Below are positions 45,801-57,064 of a stretch of 64,000 bases of DNA, in pieces. The DNA lies in contig ML996707.1 in assembly GCA_010356995.1 (NCBI GenBank), positions 124,001 to 188,000 of the forward strand, read 5' to 3'. Position numbers and translations under genes: made by a program. How positions within the stretch are numbered: position 1 is the first letter of the stretch; each line of letters opens with the position of its first letter. Below the pieces are notes generated by a model that was not told the origin of the DNA, did not search any database, and saw only the letters and a list, made by a program, of their open reading frames with translations. The stretch comes from Trichodelitschia bisporula (taxonomy: Eukaryota; Ascomycota; Dothideomycetes; Phaeotrichales; Phaeotrichaceae).

Positions 45801-46638
45801 ATGGAAGCCTGCTGCACCTGCGCTAGCCTCCTCTCCTCCATCCCACCAATCTACAACGGAAAAACGGAAAAACCAGCCCGCTTCGAGCGCCGCCTCCCCT
45901 GCTGCGCCCGCGCCATCTGCGCCAGATGCATCGCCGATAACCCGCGCTTCGAGGCGTATTGTCCGTACTGCCAGACTGCGGACTGGTCCTCGGTGCTGCA
46001 GTCTGGGTTCCATGATCCGCCCGCTTATGAGGCTGTTGAGACTGCGGCGAAGCGGGATCTGGATGAGTTGAGTGACGAGCCGCCGCCGTATACTGGGGAC
46101 GGCGCAGGGGCGGGTACGGCGGATACGAAGCAGGCGGGCCCGGGGGAGGATGTGTTGCATTTTGTCGACCCGGCGATGGACTCGGTGCAGGCGCTGTCGC
46201 TGCGGTATGGCGTCCCGGCGCGGGAGTTAAGGCGGAAGAACGCAGTCTACTCGGATCACCTGCTTGCAGCGCGGCGGACGATTCTGATACCGGGGGAATA
46301 CTACCAAGGGCCGAGTTTGAGCTCGCGACCGATTGAGGGTGAAGAGGAGGAGGTGCGCAAAGGGAAGGTGAGGAAGTGGATGGTGGCGTGCAAGGTGCCC
46401 GAGTGAGTCTACTAGTTGGGATATCGTTTGTTTACTGATCTGTGCTAGCTACGACATTGCTCTTCTATACCTCAAACAGGCGGACTACGATCTCGAGATC
46501 GCTGTTGAAGCATTTAAGTCGGATGAAGCTTGGGAGAAAGAGCACCCTCTTCAATCCTCGGGCAAGCAACGCGCCCGCGAGTCCAACGGTCGGCGAAGAT
46601 CTCGGCTCGGCGGCGGCCTGATAGGCCAGTTACAATGA
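45801..46638 (+). CDS. RING-like / LysM / UBA-like domain protein
   Basis: Two exons, 45801-46402 and 46449-46638; the 46-base intron starts GTGAGT and ends GCTAG. The N-terminus has a zinc-ribbon or RING-like cysteine set (CCTC, then RLPCCARAICARC and CPYC, residues 4-57). After an acidic Pro/Gly linker comes one LysM domain (LHFVDPAMDSVQALSLRYGVP to TILIPGEYY). The C-terminus (DIALLYLKQADYDLEIAVEAF) looks like a UBA/CUE-type helical unit. There is no signal peptide, so unlike secreted LysM effectors this LysM is probably intracellular. Such proteins are common in Pezizomycotina; function is unknown, but the zinc and UBA-like ends suggest a link with ubiquitin handling (inference). Confidence 0.82.
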
Positions 46639-48066
46639 GGCCACTAGCTCTGCATGTTCCGCCGCTCGGCGCACGGTTGTCCGTGCCGAACTGCCATAAA
46701 GTCGGCCTCTTCCTGTGAATCTGAGGTTGTATTGTCTCGGCCCCGAGAAGCATGAGGCATTGAGGATCTATTAGCCAGCGCATAATGCTAATATCAACCT
46801 CTCTAACTGCAAGTCATAGGCTCGGAACAAGAACGGTGTAGAAGCATACCTCACATAGCGACGAAGTCCTTCTCTGCCGTTGTCTCTCACTTCGTGGGAG
46901 AAAGCCGTAGACAAGGACTTTGTCTCTATGTGTGGCATATTTCTACACTGTCCTTGTTCCGGGCCCTACGGTATGATTTTGCGGACCGAAGCAATTCTAC
47001 CCAGATCCACAGCAACATGTCATAAGTCCGAGAGCTTCTCATATGAGCACCACCTCAACACAACTGCTGCAACGCCCTTTGCGCTCCGAACTCCACCCGA
47101 ACCGCCTCCAACCCGAGATGATATGCCCCGCAAAGATGGCGGTGGCTAGCTATCGCTATCAGCGGGTGGCGCTCCTTTTTCTCTGCATTCCGCGTTACGC
47201 TTGCACCCTGGTGTCTCGGCCGCAGTGCGTGCAGTTCGTGCCTAAACTCACTACCAACGTCGATGTAGCCGCTACGAGTGTCTATGTTACTAAATCTGCG
47301 GGCTTGGTTTTACCTTCATCAAGATACCTATGCTTTTCGACGCATTCTTTCCGTTGAATTTGATCGTGGTCCATTGTGATGCTGCGCCGACCGCATTTCT
47401 AGATCACATTTTAGTTCCTTGGATCCGAATGCCGCACCTGAAAGTTCATCCGAATTGGTGAACTAGATCACAAATCCCATCTCCACCAATTCCCCCACAA
47501 CCAACCGCACCGAAGCATATTTTCTTTCGACACTCTCCGCAACCAAAGAGCGTCGTCGATTGCCAGTCTTGGCATCTATAAGCGCTCGGGATCGCGCGCA
47601 ACCAATCAGAACCGCCGGGTTCCCCCGCAGCCTTCCCGCATCCCAGCAAGTGACAACTCGGCTCCAACCCCACGCCAACAATTGGCCGCGCCGCATGCTT
47701 GAAACTCCCTCTCTAAGAAAGTGCATAACCGCCGCCGTCGCAACCGCTGCTATCCTGCCAGGGACAAGGCAAAGGCCTACCGCACCGCACACCACAACAA
47801 CGGTCCCGTAAGCGCGGCCGGTATTGGCGGCCGCGGCGATTCGTCGGTGCCTAGGTCGGCGCGAGGAAGGCGCCGGCTGCGCAAGGTCGGCGTTGGTGGT
47901 TGGATGTGGGGAAGAATGATATTAAAGGTGACTTGTTTCCGTTTCTCGGAGTGACGGGTATTCATCTTCATCGAAACCGCCTCCCGCCTTCCGCTCGTTT
48001 GGTTTCTTGTCTCAGCCTTATTTTCGTGATTTATATTCTTTGACGCGGGTCGTCATCTGAGCAAAT
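46639..48066. other. intergenic, contains a long palindrome
   Basis: No supported gene. A palindrome lies at 46823-46971, 184 bases after the LysM gene. The end of the stretch is the promoter side of the tetraspan gene. Confidence 0.5.
46823..46971. repeat. imperfect inverted repeat, 57-bp arms
   Basis: The arm 46823-46879 and the reverse complement of 46915-46971 match at 46 of 57 positions (about 81%), separated by 35 bases. Both arms contain GTGTAGAA, CACATAG and AAGTCCTT in the same order. No repeated flank is seen. Confidence 0.85.
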
Positions 48067-48806
48067 ATGAATCGGTCCCTAGGGCAGCGCTCGGCTAATG
48101 AGTACTTTCGCGCGGTGTCAGTTGCGTTGGCAGTGTTGTCCACTGTGGTTGCGGCGGCGGTGATGGGGACGACGGCGCATGTGTTCAATGTGTATCGGAT
48201 GCAGCATGAGAAGAATCCGTGGTGGTTGCCGTATATCCCGGGTGCGCTGAACAGCTCGGGCACCAAGGTGTTGATCGGTACTGGGGCGGCGGTGGTGTTT
48301 CTCAATCTCATCTTCGTGGTCGCGTCGCTTGCACCCAAGGTATGTCGTTGTGGCTCTGTGGACTGGACGGCGCTGATGTTAGCAGATCAATATAGCAGCG
48401 CGCTCAACCCTCCACGCCACGCTCGCCGCGGCGGTGGCCCTCATCTCGGCCATGCTCGCCGCAGCAGCAGTCGCCTACGTTGTGATGCTCAACAAGCGAC
48501 TGGACCACCAAGAGACGCTGGAGACGTGGACGTGTCGGTTCCAGACGGACGTGGCGGGACCCAATCTTCCCAACCTCTCAAACACCTATTCAAACCGGGA
48601 GTTTGACCGGTTATGCAAAGAAAGCGTAGGTACCCTCGTGTGCGTGATATGCAACATGCTGACTCTGGTAGCGATTCGGCTTCGGCGCCATGGTAGCCGT
48701 GCTATGTTTCCAGACGTTTTTTCTGCTCTCCGCGGTTGGCCAGTGGGTTACACGCTGGTCGGAGCCGACGAGGCGGACAAAGGAGAGCGATAGCTTCAGC
48801 ATATAA
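48067..48806 (+). CDS. four-helix membrane protein, unknown function
   Basis: Three exons: 48067-48339, 48386-48625 and 48672-48806; two introns of 46 bases each (GTATGT and GTAGGT donors). The 215-residue protein has four hydrophobic segments: AVSVALAVLSTVVAAAVMG, VLIGTGAAVVFLNLIFVVA, LAAAVALISAMLAAAAVAYVV and AMVAVLCFQTFFLLSAVG. The loop between helices 3 and 4 carries two cysteines (WTCRFQ and DRLCKES). The layout is MARVEL-like, but sequence similarity is not clear to me. No signal peptide beyond helix 1. Probably a plasma-membrane or endomembrane protein. Confidence 0.8.
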
Positions 48807-49694
48807 CCAGGCTTCCGGAAGCGGCGGCGGCGTTGATCCACTGGAGCTCGGGTCATTCGCCATGTACGGGACAAATTCTTCATACCGCAAGAGGAACAGA
48901 CCGTAGTCACGATGACCGAAACAATCACTTGTCCGTGCAATGCCCGAGCCTTTTGCAGAAATCGGAGTATTTTGACTTTTGCAAAAGGCCCGGGCACTGG
49001 ACGGATCAGTGATCGTTTCGGTCAACGTCACTGCGGTCTGTTCCTCTTGCGGTAGCACATATTTGCGTTCGTTTAGATATCCTCCATTACAGCTGGTTTG
49101 GGCTCGGTTTCGGCCCTTGGTACGAGTATGTGGTTGCCTCTGGCGGGGGCGATAGCATGTAGCATACCTGTCCTTTCGAATTTGAGACCATTGCTGATGC
49201 TGATACTGAAATGTGGCCGCATAACTCTGGTGCCTGTTGAAGGTAACCATCGCCGTTGACGAAGAAGAGGTCGATGTGTCTAGACTAGTGACGCATGGGT
49301 CAGGGCCGGGTAAAGTGGGTCTTCAACCGCCAACGGCGCCTTTCCCGCCCTGACTTCCAACGGGTAACGACGACGGACAACTTCAACTCTGCAACTCACA
49401 GCTTCACAGCGTCCCTCAACAAGCAAATCATCACTCTGTCGCCAAATACACCTCCCCTATTCTCCCATCGCCGGAATCAATCACCCACTGAACCCCCTGC
49501 AACACCCGCTCAGCTCTCCGCCCCCACCAATAACCAGCACCGCCACGCGAGGGGCCGCAGCCACCACCCACGACATGCATCCAGGCACCGACATTCAGCT
49601 ACGGGCATAAACACGGCTGTCAGCACTCCAAACGCTCACAAACTCACACCACCGTCGTTACCTCCATCGGCACTCATTCCGTACCTCAATAGCC
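48807..49694. other. intergenic, contains a long palindrome
   Basis: Holds the 81-bp-arm palindrome 48883-49054, just after the tetraspan gene. A plus-strand frame is open from 49295 into the next gene, but its composition is leader-like (Pro/His/Arg/Thr-rich). Confidence 0.5.
48883..49054. repeat. long imperfect inverted repeat, 81-bp arms
   Basis: The arm 48883-48963 and the reverse complement of 48974-49054 match at 70 of 81 positions (about 86%) without gaps; the spacer is only 10 bases. The outermost 21 positions are identical, with mismatches more frequent toward the centre. It starts 77 bases after the stop of the tetraspan gene, so it could lie in that mRNA's 3' end. Confidence 0.92.
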
Positions 49695-50740
49695 ATGGCC
49701 ATGTCCTGGATGCCCTCACCGGCGCCCTGGGCGACGCTGCCCTCCTCCCTCTCGCCATTCCTCATGCACCCCCTCGGTCTTCTCGTCACTCTCGTCCTCG
49801 CAATCACACTCCATTTCGTAGCCTGGAAGCTGCTTTCCGCCCGCCTACCCCGCCGACGCGTCGACCCGCGCCTAACCTTCATGGGCCTGTCCGTACCCCG
49901 CTCCCGTCCCCCAAACCCCACTCAACTAACCCCCACCTCAGACCCCGCGAACTCCGCGACAAAGTCTTCGACCTCCTAGTCGACACAAAGCCAACCCCCC
50001 AACCCCCCGCGCACAGTATAATCCCGTGGTCCGCCCGGCTCCCCGTCCCCCTCAAACGCTGGGTGCCTTCATTCCTCGCCCCAAAGCCCAGGAGGAAGAA
50101 ATCCGTCGTGCGGGCCTGGCTCAACAACCTAACACTCGTGTCCCGGCAATTCGGGACCGAGTTTAAGGACGCGCTGTACCGGCGCTCGACATTCGAGTTC
50201 GTAATCGACGCGAGTAGTCCGCGGCACCCGCTGACCGATAACCCGTCCATGCTGTGCCATGTGCGGTATGCGGCGGTATACATGCGGGCTAGTTCGCAGC
50301 TTGTGGGGGCGTTCGATCCGCGGACTGTGACGAAGGAATGGCTTTTGCAGAAACGGGTATTTAAAGCTATGGAGCAGATGACCGATCTTAAGGTCATGAA
50401 TCTCGAGATTCAGGCGCAGGGGAATGAGATGTGGAATCCGTTGTGGTTGTGGTATTATACCAGCCAGGCGTTTAAGAAGAATCATGTTAGGCAGTTTGAT
50501 CGGATTCATTTCAGCCTGCAGTCGGGGACGTATCGCGAGCCGAATCATTTGAAGCGGAATGCTGAGGGGAGATGGGAGTGGCAGTGTCCAAAGGGGCATT
50601 GGGTCATGGATGATATTCAGGGATTTGAGGCTGTGCATTCGTTCTGTGGGCATATCTATCAGGTCTGCACTATTTGTGAGCCTCCCACTGTCGTTGAGGA
50701 GCAAGCGCAGGAGGAAGAGGGAGAAGATGCAGTGGATTGA
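49695..50740 (+). CDS. membrane-anchored F-box-like protein, unknown function
   Basis: Two exons, 49695-49888 and 49942-50740; the 53-base intron starts GTCCGT and has a clear CAACTAAC branch site before CTCAG. The spliced product has 330 residues. An N-terminal hydrophobic helix (PLGLLVTLVLAITLHFVAWKL) is followed by LTFMGLPRELRDKVFDLLVD and, after a loop, LNNLTLVSRQFGTEFKDALYRRSTFEF, the pattern of F-box-like LPxELRxxI proteins common in ascomycetes. The C-terminus is cysteine-containing (QCPKGHW, FCGHIYQVCTIC) and ends acidic. A longer unspliced frame from 49295 exists but lacks the helix and has non-coding composition. The anchor plus F-box-like start is unusual and hints at a membrane-bound adaptor, which is inference. 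Confidence 0.72.
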
Positions 50741-51009
50741 ACAGGTCGGTTTATGGCGTTTGAAAGTTGATGCTGATACACCGAGCGAAAAGCATTTACT
50801 TTACATCTGGTCTCTATCAAGCGTGAAGCGATAGGTAGCCTCTTACATTCAGGCAATCGTAGAGCAAGCATAGCATCAAGCGGAAAAACAAAAGATGTGA
50901 TAATTGACCGAGTCAAGCCGTCCGCTGATACCCATCCCATTCCGTCTCAAAGACCCCGTCCCGTATTGCAATATACACACACCCCTCCTACAGATCGCCA
51001 TCACCAGCC

Positions 51010-52420
51010 CTAAAGCTCCTTCTTCAAAAAGTGCTCCGGCGCATGACTCGTCTCATAATCCACATGCACATACGCCCGCTCCACATCCGGCAAACTCTCC
51101 AACTTAATCTGCAGATCCTCTGCCACATCATGCGTGTGCTTGAGCGACTCCTCCGCGCCCATAACCACGTCGACCTCGACAATCAGCCGCGGGCCGCTGT
51201 AGTACGCGCGCACCGTATCGATGGCGTGGATAGCGGGGGAGTGCGTCATTGAGATGTACGTGATCAGCTGCAGCATCGTCGTGTCGGCCGATACGCCGAT
51301 GAGCAGCTGGAACTCTGAGTATGCGGTGCGCAGCCAGAGGAACACGATTAGGCAGGAGATGATGATGGCGCCCATGGGGTCAATCCACCAACGCACCTTG
51401 GAGCCGAGGAGCGAGAAGGCGACACCCGTGAAGTTGACCTAGGGTCTGTTAGTAGCTATCTAGACCTAAAATGCGGGAACGGCTTACGATTAGGTCGTTC
51501 CGGTGGTCGTTGAACAGGATCCGGATCTGTGAGTACATGTTGCGAAGAGCGAAACAGTAGAGGAACAGTCCGAGCTTGGTGAAGAAGGCGATTGATACAG
51601 CAATGATGGACGCGAGGTGGAATTCAGTCGTCAGAGTCTTGCTTCCGGCGACGAGATCGCGTATCGACTGCACGATGATAACGACTGACACCGTCGTCAT
51701 CAGGAAGCAGAAGATGATGTTACCCGCCGTCTCGATGCGCGCCTTGCCGCTAGGAAACTTACGCGAATCGACCTTCTGCACCGCGCGATTCGTTAGAATC
51801 AGCGTGATATTCGACATCGGGTCGAACAACGCGTCCGCCATCGTCGTAAACAGCGACAGCGACCCACTCGCCGCCGCGCCGTACAGCTGCAATCCCGCAA
51901 GGAGGACATTGGCGACAAAGCTCCCCTGCACCGCAATCTTAAACCGCAGCTCATTCTCGCCATGCGCATCCTTGGCTTCCCTCCGATGATCATCAACCGG
52001 CTTCAACAGCCTTTCGATATTCTCATTCTGCGCCTCATAAAACCGGGCCAGTTTCCGCGAAGACCGGCCCCCACTCCGCCGTTTCACAGCCTCGATCTCT
52101 GCCGCGCTCATCAGTCGCCCGCTAAGCCGGAACGGATCGTTCTCGTCCGTGTAGTGCGGGCCGCGCTGGAGCTCGATGTCGCCATCGAGTGTGCCCACGT
52201 GCCGCGCGTGCGGCTCCTCGACGTCCGAGACTTCGCGCGCTGTGGTATGTGCGCCTTCTTCGGTCGCAAGCGGGTGCGGATGGGTAGAATCGGGCCGTCG
52301 GTGGTGGTGATGGTGGTGGTGATGGTGGTCGTCGGGATCATGCGGGGGTCGGAACGGAGAGGAGTGCCGTATGGAGAGCGCGTGGCGGATGGAGCCGGGA
52401 GCGGGGATGTCGGAGTCCAT
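51010..52420 (-). CDS. cation diffusion facilitator metal transporter
   Basis: Two exons, 52420-51488 and 51438-51010; the 49-base intron (GTAAGC, branch CTACTAAC, acceptor TAG) is near-ideal. The 453-residue protein has a disordered N-terminus with a run of nine histidines (coded by GAT/GGT-rich repeats around 52300-52330), then the CDF core: helix with FVANVLLAGLQLYGAAAS, the metal-site motif DALFDPMSN, PSGKARIETAGNII, the second site DHRNDLI and WIDPMGAIIIS, and a cytoplasmic ferredoxin-like end (VRAYYSGPRLIVEVDVVM, DVERAYVHVDYE). Six helices are expected. The DxxxD type of first site resembles manganese- or iron-linked fungal members rather than HxxxD zinc transporters. Likely exports metal from the cytosol into an organelle. 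Confidence 0.92.
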
Positions 52421-53552
52421 CGGGTGGTAGTAATGCTTGGTTCGGCGGGTAAAAGGCTACGGGTGGTTCGGCGGGTGTCGGAGGACGTGCCGATAGCTGA
52501 TGACGTTTAGGTAGAGGAATAGTGCTGAGTGCTGAGTATTGTTTATGGTGTTGTGTCGTTCGCGCTGAGGGGCGAGGGATGCTGACTCAATGGGCTGTTT
52601 GCGCCTCAGTGCGGAACAGGCAGTTCCGTGCCGCGCTGTGCCTTTTGTATCCGTACTTTGGCGTGGGTTCTTGGATGGGGGGTGGATGGGAGATGTCACG
52701 CTGCCGTTGTCTGTGCTAGGAGCGGATGGTCATCGTCCCATTCATCTAGAGCGGGCGCCCCCAACGGCGAGCGGACACTGGACGATTTGGATTCGCGGGC
52801 GCGCTTGTGGGTTGCGACTTATGGTGGCTAGGGGCAAATTGCTTCTTTGTGGAAGAATGGGCAACAGATGAATAGATAGCGACAGGAAGCTGCACTGGAC
52901 ACAGCGGGGAAGGGTCCCATATTGCGATCAATGCAGCGGAAGCTTGAATTTGTTGTCCGTATTTACGGATGTACAACGACATCTATTATGCTGTCGGGAA
53001 AATACATTGGAGATCCTCGATGGCAGAGCGCAAAAAGCACGAGTCACAGAAATAGCAAAGTCGCCGGCTGCACCCCACACCATCTCATCACTGTGTGGGG
53101 TTAAGCAATGCGCCATCGCCAGGACTGGACAAGCGCGACCAACCAAGACTCGAACTATTCACGACATCATCACTGGGAAGCTGCATCTCAATCACATCGA
53201 CAAGCACGCTAATTTTGCTAAAAGCCTTGACAATCTAATCACGCAGAACCCCACATGTATACCCAAGGCGAATGTGCCGTAGGTCACATCCAACCGCACA
53301 GCGAAAAGCAACCTATTCCACCGTCAGTGCTGCAGTCGAAGCATCATTGAGCCGAAAAGAAGGCGTGCATCGTGACGGATTCGTCGAAACGGGGAGTTGT
53401 CAGGCGGTCCTAGACTGCGCACCGTAAGTGCTTCGGAGCTTGCTGGACCTGCGTACTGGAGTTTATTCCAGCAAATCTCCATGGAAGTTAGCGAAATTCA
53501 GGGAAGCTAGCGGCTCAAGAAAACTCCTATTCACGACATACCAATATTTCAA
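52421..53552. other. intergenic
   Basis: No gene supported. It lies between the 5' end of the CDF gene and the 3' end of the splicing-factor gene. Confidence 0.5.
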
Positions 53553-55359
53553 CTAACCAGCCCGCTCCCGGAACATAGTGCTGTACACAGCATCCACTAC
53601 AGGGTTGGCCGTGATGACGCGCCCGCCGAAGAAGCGGCCGTTGAGACCCTTGATGGCGTTCTCGCCCCCCTCGATGCGGTCAAACTTGACGTAGATATCG
53701 CCCTGTGAGTTCGGATCTAGCTTAATGTGAACGACATGGCCATATTTCCGCTCGCATTCGGATTTCACGTCAACTTCGAGGTCTTTGATCCAGTCCCCGC
53801 CGTCGGCGTTGGCTTCCTCCCTGAACAGGTTAGTGAGAGACTTCAAGCGGTGAGAAATTTGGACATACTCAGCGGCGTCGAACATGTTATGCAAGACAAC
53901 GCAGCGGCTAGCCTGCGGGATGGCTGGCAGCGGGGCTTTGGGTACTGGCTTCGCCCGCTTATCGTCTTTGACCGGCGCGGGCTCCTCGGTGCGAGCCAGT
54001 TTGCGCATGAGGGCATCTCTGCTGAAGTTATTAAAATTGACGCCGGCGACGTCCGAGTCGTCCAGAGCGCTTGCGCTCCCGGCACCCTTCTCGTTATCAC
54101 GAGCGCCGATGCGGTCGAAGTTGGTGCCGCCGCCGGCGTGAGCGCCACGCCCACCGGCACCCGAAAAGGCCGAGCCCTGGAATTGCTGGCTCGGGCCAGG
54201 GAAGCGCTGTAGCAAGTTGGCAGTGGACTCGCTGGTAAACTTATCGTTGCCCAGCCCGACGCGGATTGGGCGGCCGGCAATGTCATAGCCGTTCATTTTC
54301 TCCAACGCCTCCTTCGCGGCAGTCGGGTCGCGGAACTGCACGAAGCCATAGCCGCGGCTGCGCCCCTGCTCCTCCTTCTGGAGCTGCACAAACTCCAGCT
54401 CGCCAAACGGCTCAAACACGTCCTGCAAGTCTTGTTCAGTGATCGAGAAGTGTATGTTCCCAACGTACAACCGATGGAACGGGACGCCGGATGCTGGAGC
54501 GGTGCCCTCGGTGGTGCGTGCTTGGCGGTTCTTCTCGGCTTCCGTGTGCTGGGCGATGATGGGGATACCTAAGAGCTTCTGACCGGTAAGCTGTATCGCA
54601 GCGGGCACTGACTCCTCGTTCTTGAATTCGACGTAACCGACACTAACAGGTTAGCTTGACACAGAGAGTAGGGGCAGAGGTAATGCACCCTTTAGAGCGG
54701 CCGCTGACACGATCCTTGACAATCTGCGCCTCCTTTACGGGGCCGACCTTTTCGAAGAAAGAAATCAGTTCCTTGGTACGCAGGCGCGCGGCAAGCTGCT
54801 GAACAAACACAGTGCGGCGGTCGCGCTCATCGTCGTTGAGTTCCGGGGTCTTGGATTTGCTGGGCTTGTGCGGACTCGGGGTGCGGCGGCGGCCACCCTC
54901 TCTACCCCCGCGCCGCTCGCGATCCCGATGACGGTCGCGGTCCTCGTCGCGGCGGCCTGTCGGACGGTAGTACCGGTCGCCGTCGGGAGACCTAGAGCGG
55001 GTGTGAGTACGGCCCCGATAGAAGTCGCCGCGGTAGGTGTCTGGGGAATCACGACGACGACGGGCATGGCGGCCACTATCTCGGCTGCGGCTCCGACGCT
55101 TGCTACTCTTGCTGTCGGGGCACGGGCTCTTCGTTTCATCGACACCGTCCTCACGCTTGCGATCCCGGCTGCGGTCGCGGCGCTTACGGTCGCGGTCACG
55201 GTCCCGGCTGGACTCGCGGGCACGATCACGATCGCGGCGATCACTGCGTTCCGATTTATGACGATCATCTGGGTCTACTGAAAGACGACCATCTTTGTTC
55301 TCAGCTTTCGCCTTTGCCGCAGTCGACTCCAAGAGAGCTTCAACATCGAGCCCAGGCAT
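53553..55359 (-). CDS. rsd1: splicing factor Rsd1/RBM39 (CC1-like)
   Basis: Three exons: 55359-54689, 54642-53869 and 53820-53553; introns of 46 and 48 bases, the second with GTATGT and CACTAAC. Order of parts: an Arg/Asp/Ser-rich RS-like region (to about residue 165), RRM1 ([22 protein letters not shown] to GYVEFKN), RRM2 ([17 protein letters not shown] to YGFVQFRD), a Gly/Ala-rich linker, and a C-terminal U2AF-homology RRM ([14 protein letters not shown] to DIYVKF). This is the domain plan of RBM39/CAPER and fission yeast Rsd1, a nuclear factor that helps join U1 and U2 particles on introns. Total 570 residues. Removing the second intron restores the acidic DAAEEE motif, which confirms it. 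Confidence 0.92.
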
Positions 55360-55839
55360 GGTGGAAGATGCTTGGCCGCGCGTGGTGGCGGTTGGGTTGA
55401 GGTTAAGACTAAGTGATTGTGAAAGGGGTTGTGAGACGGTGCAGCACTCCTAGAATGCAAGCAGTTAGAGAGCACGTAAATAGCGCCGCTGTGGGTGATG
55501 ATGGGGTTGGTGGGTTGAGTGGTGGTGATGTGAGGAGTGCAGTGAACGTTGGGAGCGAAGGAAGGGGCGGGGGGACCGAGCGCCGAAATTTACTCGGGGC
55601 ACGTGCTTGGCATCCATTGATTGATCATGTGACAAGGAGCTACAAACGCGACAATCAGGCACAATTCATGAGGGAACGAGTAACTTTGTAGCGGATGACA
55701 AGCATAACTCAGCTACCTTTTCTAGTGATACAAGATCGGGTGAGGCTATCAACATATTATCAATTCAAATCGCTCCACAGCAAGAATCCAACGCCTTCCG
55801 TACCACCCCCAATGCCCTCACGCCACAAATGTCCGAAAT
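55360..55839. other. intergenic
   Basis: Leader of the Rsd1 gene and 3' flank of the hydroxylase gene; no other signal seen. Confidence 0.5.
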
Positions 55840-57064
55840 TTATGTCGTCTTGAGGACCTCAGGAGGCGGCACCTTGAGCGCAGTCCCGAACACGTCATCC
55901 CAGAATCTGCTCGTCACCCCAAAGCCATTTTGGTAGTCGGCGAAGTGGTGCTGCAGGTGGTACTTCTTCAGGGCCTTGTAATGCATGGGCAGACTGCACG
56001 GTCAGCAAGGCAGCAACAAAGAACGGGTGGCGACTCACTTCTTGTGATGCAAGAAATAATGCGTGAGGTCGTAGCAGACGTAACCGAAGATGGCTCCGCA
56101 GAAGACTGCTGTCCCCATGTGCCAATTGAACCAGAACACCGTGTGCGCAAACTTCCACCAGGGAATGGCGAGGGCAAGGAAGAGCGTGGGTGGCATGACG
56201 AGCCGGTACTTGTCCATCGGGAGATAGTGATGGATACCGTGGAGGAGAAAATGCAGCGTCAGGCCGACACGGTTGTCGGGGAGCCATCTGCGAGTGTAAG
56301 CGAAGGTCCACGCCCGGGAAGCGCACTTACTCGTCGAGGTGGAACAAGAAGCGATGCAGCATATACTCCACGAATGTCCAGATAAGGAGACCTGACACCC
56401 AGGAGAGCGCGGTGACGGTCGGCGAAAGGCCTTCCAAGGCGCGATACACGCCGTAGGCAATGCAAGGCAGCCAAACCATCGGCACTACGTACCAGGGCGT
56501 CAAACTGAGCGGCTCCAGGAAGTTGCCGAAGATCGGCGCAGATGCGCCGCCTGGGTAATGCCGTGGCCGGTGGACCTGCTCGAGATAGAAGTCCTTGGTG
56601 AACCCGCCGAACCACACCTGCATCAGCAGCGGCTTGCTGAGATCCAGAAACTTGTACTTCTTGTAGTCGTCGGTGGTGTTCGTATCCTTGGTCAAGTCCT
56701 CCTCCGAAGCCATGCCTGTCGTCGCGAACACGGCCTTGCCATTCTCGTCTAGTTGCACGGGAGGAATTGCGTCGGGCTTGCTCTTGATGGCGGTACCGGA
56801 CGCGCCGTCGGCGAGGAATCCGACCAGATGCTCGTCGAGGATTTCATAGGCCGTGTCGGTGTGCGTATGTGAGACCTCGTCCGCCAGTATGTCTTTAATA
56901 TCTTTGCCGCCATATTCCAGAATCAAGGCTCCGCCACCGGGATGGTCCTCGAGGAAGTCGGTGATATCGAAGACCTTGTTGCCAATGGTCACATAACACG
57001 ATTTGAGGGTCTTGTGCGACTGGACGTCGGTCCGAGTGAACGTTGGCAAGTCTTTTCCCGGCAT
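55840..57064 (-). CDS. SCS7: sphingolipid fatty acid 2-hydroxylase (Scs7-like)
   Basis: Three exons: 57064-56331, 56287-56039 and 55993-55840; introns of 43 and 45 bases. The start MPGKDLPTFTRTDVQSHK opens a cytochrome b5 domain (FLEDHPGGGALILEYGGKD, second haem His in VSHTHTD). A linker and two pairs of membrane helices follow, with the di-iron histidine boxes HRFLFH, HGIHHYLPMD, HYFLHHKN and HLQHHF. The enzyme adds an alpha-hydroxyl group to the very long acyl chain of ceramide in the endoplasmic reticulum. The 378-residue length agrees with yeast Scs7. The frame stays open upstream to 57499 but that part is leader-like. Confidence 0.95.

Noticed and set aside
48702-49250. 182-codon minus-strand frame across the palindrome
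   Set aside because: It reads the palindrome and the antisense of the tetraspan gene's last exon; no domain.
49295-49694. In-frame upstream extension of the F-box-like gene
   Set aside because: Composition is leader-like and a clean intron joins the 49695 start with its hydrophobic helix to the conserved part.
53130-53160. B-box-like TTCGAGTC on the minus strand
   Set aside because: No T-stem pairing and no A-box at a fitting distance.
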